The notes beneath the pieces were generated by a model that worked only from the letters and a program-made list of their open reading frames with translations, was not told where the DNA came from and searched no databases. A DNA stretch of 21,624 bases from Bacillota bacterium. GTDB taxonomy: Bacteria; Bacillota; Clostridia; Christensenellales; SZUA-584. The stretch lies in NCBI GenBank assembly GCA_023428025.1, contig JAEYZN010000008.1, forward strand, positions 1-21,624, given 5' to 3'. Shown piece by piece: positions 6,618 to 12,237 of this stretch (position 1 is its first letter; each line of letters begins with the position of its first letter). A program made the position numbers and the translations under genes.

Positions 6618-7787
6618 ATGTTCGGTATCAAAAAATTGAATTCCATCTCCGATGCCATCTACGATTACCTGACGCCGGAGAACTACACGGTCAGCGAAGA
6701 CGCAGGCGACTACGACGCCATACTGGTGCGCAGCGCGAAGTGCCACGATATGGCGTTTCCTGAGAGTCTGGTCGCGATCGCCCGGGCGGGGGCGGGCGTC
6801 AACAACATCCCGGTGGAAGCCTGCGCGGAGCAGGGCATCGTGGTGTTCAACACGCCGGGCGCCAACGCCAACGGCGTGAAGGAGCTGGTGCTGGCCGGCA
6901 TGCTGATCGCGAGCCGCCATCTGGTGGAGGCCACCGAGTGGGTGAAGACGCTGAAAGGCACCGGCGAGGATGTGCTGGCGCAGGTGGAGAAGGGCAAAAA
7001 GCAGTTTGTGGGCCCGGAGCTTGCGGGCAAGACGCTGGGCGTGATCGGCCTGGGCGCGATCGGCGTGATGGTGGCCAACGCGGCGCGTTCGCTGGGCATG
7101 AAGGTGATCGGCTACGATCCGTACATCTCCATCGAGAACGCGTGGGGCCTGTCTCAGGATGTGCAGCGGGCGCTGAACCTGGACCAGCTGCTGGCGGTGT
7201 CCGACTACATCACGCTGCATGTGCCGCTGCTGGACAACACCAAGAGCTTTATCAGCGCGGCGGAGATATCCAAGATGAAGCCGGGCGTGGTGCTGCTGAA
7301 CTTTGCGCGCAACGGGCTGGTGGAGTACGACGCGCTGGAGGAGGCGCTGGACAAGGGCAGAATATTCCGTTATGTGACGGACTTCCCCAGCCAGAAGCTG
7401 CTGGGATATGACAGCGTGATCAGCATCCCGCACCTGGGCGCGTCCACGCCGGAATCCGAGGAGAACTGCGCGAAGATGGCGGCCAGCCAGCTGAAGGACT
7501 ACCTGGAGACCGGCAAGATCGTCAACTCGGTGAACATGCCGAGCGCGGTGCTGCCGTTTACCGGCCGGTTCCGCATCGCGGTGATCCATAGGAACATAAC
7601 GGGCATGGTGGGCAAAATGACGGCGATACTGGCGGCTTCGGGCGCCAACATCACGGACATGGTGAACAAGTCCAAGGGGGAGATCGCGTATACCGTGATC
7701 AACCTGGACGAGAACGCGACGAATGAGGCGGTGGACGCCATCGGCCAGATCGACGGGGTGCTCCGCGTGAGGACGTTTGCGAAATAG
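6618..7787 (+). CDS. serA: D-3-phosphoglycerate dehydrogenase, short ACT-domain type
   Basis: An NAD-dependent dehydrogenase that makes 3-phosphohydroxypyruvate, the substrate of the preceding gene's product. In the 389 residues the substrate-binding lobe surrounds a Rossmann domain with GVIGLGAIG (141-149). The catalytic region has Arg231 (NFARNGLVE) and His272 in PHLGASTPE. A C-terminal ACT domain (about 318-389, RIAVIHRNITGMVGKMTAIL onward) probably senses serine. Odd: the catalytic Glu normally found in DVFPxEP is not apparent; the aligned string is TDFPSQ, giving Gln259. Similar short enzymes in Clostridia and Bacteroides, as I recall them, also deviate here. The start is ATG at 6618 with AAAGGAG seven bases upstream. 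A terminator follows at 7803-7832. Confidence 0.93.
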   Translation: MFGIKKLNSISDAIYDYLTPENYTVSEDAGDYDAILVRSAKCHDMAFPESLVAIARAGAGVNNIPVEACAEQGIVVFNTPGANANGVKELVLAGMLIASRHLVEATEWVKTLKGTGEDVLAQVEKGKKQFVGPELAGKTLGVIGLGAIGVMVANAARSLGMKVIGYDPYISIENAWGLSQDVQRALNLDQLLAVSDYITLHVPLLDNTKSFISAAEISKMKPGVVLLNFARNGLVEYDALEEALDKGRIFRYVTDFPSQKLLGYDSVISIPHLGASTPESEENCAKMAASQLKDYLETGKIVNSVNMPSAVLPFTGRFRIAVIHRNITGMVGKMTAILAASGANITDMVNKSKGEIAYTVINLDENATNEAVDAIGQIDGVLRVRTFAK

Positions 7788-7802
7788 GCAACAGACGCAA
7801 GA

Positions 7803-7832
7803 CCGCTGCGGCTGACGTCGCGGCGGTTTTTT
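7803..7832 (+). terminator. Terminator of serC-serA
   Basis: CCGCTGCG (7803-7810) pairs with CGCGGCGG (7819-7826), with one G-T wobble and an 8-base loop, followed by six T. It starts 16 bases after the serA stop. Confidence 0.85.
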
Positions 7833-7838
7833 GTTTGC

Positions 7839-7867
7839 TTTCTTTTTCTAAGAAATATGGATATAAT
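7839..7867 (+). promoter_or_regulatory. Promoter of the cyclophilin gene
   Basis: A perfect TATAAT at 7862-7867, with a weak TTTCTT at 7839-7844 seventeen bases upstream. Because it lies downstream of the in-frame ATG at 7857, it argues for the later start of the cyclophilin gene. Confidence 0.55.
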
Positions 7868-7907
7868 GGACAACATACGAAAAAAGATAGAATTCAGGGA
7901 GGATATG

Positions 7908-8411
7908 ATGGTCACAATTGAGATGTCGGACGGAAAGCAGATAAAAATTGAACTGCTGCCGGAGCATGCCCCGAACACGGCGGCCAATTTCAAAAGCCTT
8001 GCGGCGAAGGGGTTTTACGACGGACTTATTTTTCACCGCGTGATCAGCGGTTTTATGATTCAGGGGGGATGCCCGAGCGGTATGGGTACGGGCGGCCCCG
8101 GCTATTCGATAAAGGGCGAGTTTTCCGCCAACGGCGTGAACAACACGCTAAAGCACAGCCGCGGCGTGATATCGATGGCGCGCTCGGCCAAGTTTGACTC
8201 GGCGGGCTCGCAGTTCTTCATCATGCACGCGGACGCGCCGTTCCTTGACGGGCAGTACGCGGCGTTCGGGCGCGTGGTGGAGGGCATGGACGTGGTGGAC
8301 GGCATCGCGGCGCAGCCGACCGACCATGCCGACCGGCCCAAGGAGGCGCAGGTGATCAAGAAGATCACCGTGTCTCATGACGAGACGGTGACGGAGCCGG
8401 AGAAGGCTTGA
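7908..8411 (+). CDS. Peptidyl-prolyl cis-trans isomerase, cyclophilin type
   Basis: Catalyses cis-trans isomerisation of Xaa-Pro bonds. About 167 residues form a single cyclophilin domain with no signal peptide, so it should be cytoplasmic. The signature FHRVISGFMIQGGCP contains the catalytic Arg, and the core strings MARSAKFDSAGSQFFI and FGRVVEGMDVVD match the family. Start: GGGAGG (7898-7902 region) is five bases before the ATG at 7908 and only two before the ATG at 7905, so 7908 is preferred. An in-frame ATG at 7857 lies upstream of the TATAAT box and is unlikely. The gene sits between the serA terminator and a long hairpin-rich gap and appears monocistronic. The family is certain; the client proteins are unknown. 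Confidence 0.93.
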   Translation: MVTIEMSDGKQIKIELLPEHAPNTAANFKSLAAKGFYDGLIFHRVISGFMIQGGCPSGMGTGGPGYSIKGEFSANGVNNTLKHSRGVISMARSAKFDSAGSQFFIMHADAPFLDGQYAAFGRVVEGMDVVDGIAAQPTDHADRPKEAQVIKKITVSHDETVTEPEKA

Positions 8412-8430
8412 AGAGAACCCGGTATGGAGG

Positions 8431-8540
8431 TGGCACGAAGTGCCAGAGGGAGGGATCTGTTTTAAGTCGTTTTCCCTCCCCCAGTCACCTATCGGTGACA
8501 GCCCCTCATGCCCAAGGGGGCAGACCCTCTGAGGGAGCCC
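8431..8540. repeat. Multi-hairpin intergenic repeat element
   Basis: A chain of nested inverted repeats. TGGCAC-GAA-GTGCCA spans 8431-8445. GGGAGGGA (8448-8455) pairs with TCCCTCCC (8473-8480). GTCACC-TATC-GGTGAC spans 8484-8499. TGCCC and GGGCA pair within 8500-8522, and an outer TCCCTC (8473-8478) pairs with GAGGGA (8531-8536). The combination of a GTCACC/GGTGAC hairpin flanked by CCCTC and GAGGGAGCC resembles a dispersed repeat I recall from many gut Clostridia. It encodes no credible protein. Its extent is uncertain. Confidence 0.5.
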
Positions 8541-8746
8541 AGCTTGATGACAAACCTCATATATTTCAGTGAGATCGTAAAACGAAGGGCGCTGAAAAGT
8601 TCCAAATGCAAAGCGTTTTGAGCATTGCGACGATTGTGTAGCAGCGCTACTCTGAGGAGCAAACGCAAATTGGGTACAGCAGTTGGGTTTGTCAGCGGCT
8701 TGGGCTTCTTCATCTGAGAAAGCCATACATTGGTTAAGGCCTGAAG
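8541..8746. other. Non-coding stretch without a recognisable gene
   Basis: Part of the 512-base gap between the cyclophilin gene and ychF. Short open frames on both strands lack ribosome-binding sites and any family resemblance. It may be a further part of the repeat element or a decayed gene; nothing in it can be named. Confidence 0.4.
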
Positions 8747-8772
8747 CGGCGGGGTTCCCGCCGTTTTGTTTT
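8747..8772 (+). terminator. Terminator-like hairpin in the gap after the cyclophilin gene
   Basis: A perfect CGGCGGG-GTT-CCCGCCG stem-loop (8747-8763) followed by TTTTGTTTTA. It reads on the plus strand but lies over 330 bases beyond the cyclophilin stop, so it may end a long untranslated tail or a small RNA. Confidence 0.7.
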
Positions 8773-8863
8773 ACAGGATTCATATATGGAAGCGTAAATG
8801 AGGCCGACGATGATATAAATAATACGGCTGGTGACAAGAGACAGAGCCGTTCTGAGATGAATG

Positions 8864-8893
8864 AAAAGTGCCAGCGAATAATGCCGCTGGCAC
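8864..8893 (-). terminator. Terminator of ychF
   Basis: On the minus strand GTGCCAGCG (8893-8885) and CGCTGGCAC (8876-8868) form a perfect 9-bp stem with an 8-base loop, followed by TTTT (8867-8864). It lies about 30 bases beyond the ychF stop. Confidence 0.75.
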
Positions 8894-8923
8894 GACGAAA
8901 CTGAGAAGATCGAAGCACGTGGT

Positions 8924-10024
8924 TTATACGTTGAACTTGAACAGCGTGACGTCGCCGTCCTGCATCACGTATTCCTTGCCCTCCTGGCGGACGAGGCCGC
9001 GCGCTTTGGCGGCGGCCATGTCTCCGCAGGCCTTGAGGTCGTCGAAAGCGACGATCTCCGCGCGGATGAAGCCGCGTTCGAAATCCGAATGGATCTTGCC
9101 CGCCGCTCCCGGCGCTTTGGTGCCGCGGCGGATGGTCCACGCGCGGACCTCCTTTTCACCGGCGGTGAGGTAGCTGATGAGATTGAGCAGCTTGTAGCTC
9201 TTCTGGATCAGCGACGCGAGGCCGCTCTGCGCGATGCCCAGCTCGGAAAGAAACAGGTCTCGCTCGTCCGCGGAGAGCTGGGACAGCTCTTCCTCCAGCC
9301 GCGCGCACACCACCATAACCTCCGCGCCCTGCTTTTTGGCAAGCTCCAAGAGCGCGGCCACCTGGGGCAGTGCGTACGGGTCGGCACGGGCCGCGTCTGT
9401 TTCGGACACGTTGGCGGCGTACAGCACCGGCTTGTCCGTCAGCAGGAACAGCTCGGACACCAGCGCGCGCTCTTCGTCGGTCAGGTCCATCCCGCCCGCG
9501 AAGATGCCCGCCTCCAGGTTGGTTTTCACCTTCTCCAGCGTGTCGCACTCGATCCTGTATTTCTTGTCGCCCGACTTGATCATCTTGCCGGAGCGCTGCA
9601 GCCGCTTGTCCACCGTCTCGATGTCGGCGAATATCAGCTCGAAATTGATGGTTTCCGCGTCCCGCGCGCTGCCGATGCCGCCGTCCACATGCACCACGTC
9701 GTCGTCCTCGAAGCAGCGCACCACGTGCAATATCGCGTCCACCTCGCGGATGTGGGCCAGAAACTTGTTGCCCAGGCCCTCGCCGCGGCTGGCACCCTTA
9801 ACGAGACCCGCGATATCCACGAACTCGATGACGGCGGGCGTGAACTTGGCCGGGTGATACATCTCCGCCAGAAAATCCATGCGGGAATCCGGCACGCTGA
9901 CGATGCCCACGTTGGGGTCTATCGTGCAGAAGGGGTAGTTTTCGCTGGCCGCGCCCGCGCCTGTGAGTGCGTTGAACAGTGATGATTTGCCGACGTTGGG
10001 CAGCCCGACGATACCGAGTTTCAT
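8924..10024 (-). CDS. ychF: Ribosome-associated ATPase YchF (Ola1 family)
   Basis: An Obg-related P-loop protein that prefers ATP, binds ribosomes and is linked to stress and redox responses. The 366 residues match the family. The P-loop is GLPNVGKSS (7-15), the switch II motif is DIAGLVKGASRGEG (from residue 70), and the G4 position reads NVSE (205-208) rather than NKxD, the feature that gives YchF its ATP preference. A coiled-coil insert occupies about 130-170 and a TGS domain forms the C-terminus (VRAWTIRRGTKAPGAAGKIH onward). The start is ATG at 10024 with TGAGGT four bases upstream and a consensus promoter 50 bases away. It is the only minus-strand gene right of 5162, convergent with the cyclophilin gene. 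Confidence 0.97.
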   Translation of the reverse strand: MKLGIVGLPNVGKSSLFNALTGAGAASENYPFCTIDPNVGIVSVPDSRMDFLAEMYHPAKFTPAVIEFVDIAGLVKGASRGEGLGNKFLAHIREVDAILHVVRCFEDDDVVHVDGGIGSARDAETINFELIFADIETVDKRLQRSGKMIKSGDKKYRIECDTLEKVKTNLEAGIFAGGMDLTDEERALVSELFLLTDKPVLYAANVSETDAARADPYALPQVAALLELAKKQGAEVMVVCARLEEELSQLSADERDLFLSELGIAQSGLASLIQKSYKLLNLISYLTAGEKEVRAWTIRRGTKAPGAAGKIHSDFERGFIRAEIVAFDDLKACGDMAAAKARGLVRQEGKEYVMQDGDVTLFKFNV

Positions 10025-10052
10025 AAATACCTCATTGAAATTTATTCACGTC

Positions 10053-10081
10053 ATTATAGCGCGGCGAAGGGGGAAAAGCAA
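10053..10081 (-). promoter_or_regulatory. Promoter of ychF
   Basis: On the minus strand TTGCTT (10076-10081), a 17-base spacer and a perfect TATAAT (10053-10058). Confidence 0.75.
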
Positions 10082-10156
10082 CATCATGCCACCGGCAGGC
10101 TGCTTTACGCCTTAGGCAGAGGACCGTATTCGCTTTTTGACGAACCCAGGCCACCT

Positions 10157-10224
10157 AAAAAGGCGTCGCTTTCCGGAGACACCGGAAAACCGTCGGTTTT
10201 TCGATAAAGACCGGAGGCCTTTTT
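10157..10224. other. Structured element with three stems upstream of sua5
   Basis: An outer stem AAAAAGGC (10157-10164) with GCCTTTTT (10217-10224) encloses TTTCCGG-AGACA-CCGGAAA (10170-10188) and AAAACCG-T-CGGTTTT (10186-10200), which overlap by three bases. The T-rich ends look like terminators on both strands. It sits between the divergent ychF and sua5 promoters and could be a bidirectional terminator or a small structured RNA. Confidence 0.4.
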
Positions 10225-10234
10225 GCGATGCGCA

Positions 10235-10263
10235 TTGATTTTTGATGGCATCCGATGTAAAAT
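10235..10263 (+). promoter_or_regulatory. Promoter of sua5, close to the start codon
   Basis: TTGATT (10235-10240), exactly 17 bases, then TAAAAT (10258-10263). Transcription would begin near 10270, only about four bases before the preferred ATG at 10274, giving a nearly leaderless message. This agrees with the absence of a Shine-Dalgarno site before that ATG. Confidence 0.55.
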
Positions 10264-10273
10264 AGACAATCAG

Positions 10274-11299
10274 ATGATACTTGATATCGACGGAAAAGAT
10301 AATGACTATATAATACAAGCGGCGCAGGTGATAAAAAACGGCGGCCTGGTGGCGATGCCGACAGAGACGGTGTACGGCCTGGCGGCCAGTGCGCTGGATG
10401 AAACGGCGGTGTCGGGTATTTTTGCACTTAAGGGACGTCCGCAGGACAACCCGCTGATCGTGCATGTGGACAGCATGCCGATGGCGCGTGAATTGGCCGA
10501 GCTGGACGAAAAAGCGGAGAAGCTGGCCGGGGTGTTCTGGCCGGGGCCGCTGACGATGGTGCTGAAAAGCCGCGGCGTGGTGCCGTCTGCGGTGACGGCA
10601 GGGCTTGACACCGTGGGCGTGCGCATGCCGGACTGTGACGCCGCGTTATCGCTTGTTTCCGCGGCGGGCTTGCCGCTGGCGGCGCCCAGCGCGAACAAAT
10701 CGGGCAGCCCGAGCCCCACGACGGCGGCGCATGTCGCCAGGGATTTCGGGAACGGCCTTTTGATACTGGACGCGGGCGAATGCGGCATCGGCGTGGAATC
10801 CACCGTGGTGGATATGACGCGGGAAATACCCGTCATCCTGCGGCCCGGCGCGGTGACACAGGACATGCTGGCGGCGCATATCGGCCGGGTGGACTGCGCG
10901 CAGGCCTTTGAACCGATGCAGGAAGGACGGCCGGCAGCGCCCGGCATGAAATACCGCCACTACGCGCCGTCGGCCCGAATGACGGTGGTGGAGGGCGAGG
11001 CGGCTTCGGTGGCCGAAGCCATCAAATACCTTTACGACAAGGACCTGAAAAAAGGCGAGAAGCCGCTGGTGATGGCGGCGAAGGAGCACAAGAGGTTTTT
11101 CGGGCGGCGTGATGTGGCCGTGACGGGCAGCGTGGACGACCCGCGCGAAGCCGCGAGGAATCTGTACGGTCTGTTCCGGGACGCGGATGCAGACGGATTT
11201 ACCAGTATATTGTTTGAGGCCGTGCCCAGGACCGGCATCGGATTTGCCGTGATGAACCGGGTCTATAAAGCGGCGGCATATAATATAGTGAGAGTATAG
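10274..11299 (+). CDS. sua5: L-threonylcarbamoyladenylate synthase (Sua5/YwlC type)
   Basis: Makes threonylcarbamoyl-AMP from threonine, bicarbonate and ATP, the first step of the t6A37 modification of ANN-decoding tRNAs. The YrdC-like catalytic domain occupies about residues 10-205, with MPTETVYGL (28-36), KGRPQDNPL (53-61) and SANKSGSPSPTTA. Linker strings such as APGMKYRHYAPSA lead to the C-terminal Sua5 domain. At 341 residues from 10274 it matches the long form (B. subtilis YwlC is similar) rather than short TsaC. An in-frame ATG at 10223 would add 17 residues with no homology and lies upstream of the promoter boxes; its GGAGG is ten bases away. The stop lies 16 bases before the phosphatase gene, an arrangement like ywlC-ywlE in Bacillus. 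Confidence 0.93.
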   Translation: MILDIDGKDNDYIIQAAQVIKNGGLVAMPTETVYGLAASALDETAVSGIFALKGRPQDNPLIVHVDSMPMARELAELDEKAEKLAGVFWPGPLTMVLKSRGVVPSAVTAGLDTVGVRMPDCDAALSLVSAAGLPLAAPSANKSGSPSPTTAAHVARDFGNGLLILDAGECGIGVESTVVDMTREIPVILRPGAVTQDMLAAHIGRVDCAQAFEPMQEGRPAAPGMKYRHYAPSARMTVVEGEAASVAEAIKYLYDKDLKKGEKPLVMAAKEHKRFFGRRDVAVTGSVDDPREAARNLYGLFRDADADGFTSILFEAVPRTGIGFAVMNRVYKAAAYNIVRV

Positions 11300-11315
11300 G
11301 AGGAAATACCAAGCA

Positions 11316-11795
11316 ATGAACGTTCTTTTTGTGTGTACAGGCAATACATGCAGAAGCCCGATGGCGGAAGAACTGGCTGACGACGCGGCAGGCCGAAGTA
11401 CCCACTTAAAAGACATGGAATTCAAATCGGCCGGAACTTTTGCGTGCGAAGGCACGCCGGCCTCTCCTGAAGCGATCGAGGTCATGGAGGAGCTGGGTTT
11501 TGATCTGGAAAAGCACGAAGCCCGGCAGTTTGACAGGGAACTGGCGCGCTGGGCCGATATCATATTGGCGATGGAAGCGCGGCACATTGAAGAGATGGAA
11601 GCGATGGCCCCGAACGAGGAGCACAAGATGCACACGCTGCTGGGTTTTGCGGCGGGTGTGGACGGATATCCGGGCGAGAGCACATACGACGTGATGGACC
11701 CGTACCGCGAGCCGGTGGAGGAGTATCGCCTCGCGCGCGATCAGATCGCGGACGCGGTGAACCGGGCGCTGAAGAGAATAGAGAAAGAGATGTAG
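11316..11795 (+). CDS. ywlE: Low molecular weight phosphatase, probable protein-arginine phosphatase (YwlE-like)
   Basis: Removes phosphate from proteins through a cysteinyl-phosphate intermediate. In the 159 residues the P-loop CTGNTCRS (7-14) is at the extreme N-terminus with catalytic Cys7 and Arg13. The general-acid Asp is in DVMDPYREP near residue 128. Thr11 in the P-loop is the residue that, in Bacillus YwlE, directs specificity to phospho-arginine; tyrosine phosphatases of this fold usually have Ile there. YwlE counters the kinase McsB, which is not in this window. The start is ATG at 11316; GGAGG (11299-11303) is 12 bases upstream, longer than usual, and overlaps the sua5 stop. It is co-transcribed with sua5 and followed by a strong terminator. 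The fold is certain; the phospho-arginine role is likely. Confidence 0.9.
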   Translation: MNVLFVCTGNTCRSPMAEELADDAAGRSTHLKDMEFKSAGTFACEGTPASPEAIEVMEELGFDLEKHEARQFDRELARWADIILAMEARHIEEMEAMAPNEEHKMHTLLGFAAGVDGYPGESTYDVMDPYREPVEEYRLARDQIADAVNRALKRIEKEM

Positions 11796-11809
11796 CGGAG
11801 CATAAAAGC

Positions 11810-11836
11810 GGCAGGCACCCACGGCCTGCCTTTTTT
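11810..11836 (+). terminator. Terminator of the sua5-ywlE operon
   Basis: GGCAGGC (11810-11816) and GCCTGCC (11824-11830) form a perfect 7-bp stem with a 7-base loop, followed by six T. Confidence 0.85.
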
Positions 11837-11989
11837 GTTGCGCGGAGCATATCGGGTTGGACGACCAAGGATGACGATTATTTATCACACCTTAGGTTTC
11901 GTATGGATTACGGGACGAGAAGCAGGCAGAAGAAACGGTCATACCCCCACTCATACTGGCACAGGCAAGCGGCCGTTCCCTACAGGTGC

Positions 11990-12125
11990 GCGGCGGCGCG
12001 TATGGAATCCGCGCGCTGCGGGGAAGGGAGTTTAGGAGGACATACTTGACGAGGGATTCCCCGCGGGCTTGGAATGACGGATAGGCAGTGGCGGGTACGG
12101 CAATCCGCGCTCTGCGGAGGATGCG
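11990..12125. repeat. Degenerate repeat region between ywlE and the PBP gene
   Basis: The 442-base gap 11796-12237 holds no credible gene. It contains two near-identical segments, AATCCGCGC-G-CTGCGGGG at 12006 and AATCCGCGC-T-CTGCGGAG at 12102, each able to form a CCGC/GCGG hairpin. Between them an ATTCC...GGAAT inverted repeat (12056-12075) surrounds CCGCGGG. The GGATTCC / GGAATGACGG pattern resembles dispersed intergenic repeats known in several bacterial groups. Confidence 0.4.
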
Positions 12126-12177
12126 GGCAAGGATGGCGCGCGGTGCGCTGGGTTAGCCTGTGCTGGGAGAGACTGCC

Positions 12178-12231
12178 TGTACACAGGCGGGGACGCATAG
12201 TATAATAGACCCCAGGGGGAAAGGGGGGTCT
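12178..12231 (+). promoter_or_regulatory. Promoter of the PBP gene with an inverted repeat at the start of transcription
   Basis: TGTACA (12178-12183), a 17-base spacer and a perfect TATAAT (12201-12206). Immediately after it AGACCCC (12207-12213) and GGGGTCT (12225-12231) form a 7-bp inverted repeat that spans the predicted transcription start and includes the ribosome-binding G-run. Confidence 0.55.
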
Positions 12232-12237
12232 TAACCG

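Noticed and set aside
8489..8904. Small open frames on both strands in the gap before ychF
   Set aside because: They run through hairpins and the terminator at 8747-8772, lack ribosome-binding sites, and the minus-strand one is translated from the repeat element.
9420..9640. Altered G4 motif (NVSE) in YchF as a defect
   Set aside because: The whole YchF family lacks NKxD and prefers ATP, so this is normal.
5345..12051. Near-identical 16-mers GAGGACATACGTGACG (5345) and GAGGACATACTTGACG (12036) in two gaps
   Set aside because: A 15 of 16 match is expected by chance a few times in a window of this size, and flanking bases do not agree beyond it.
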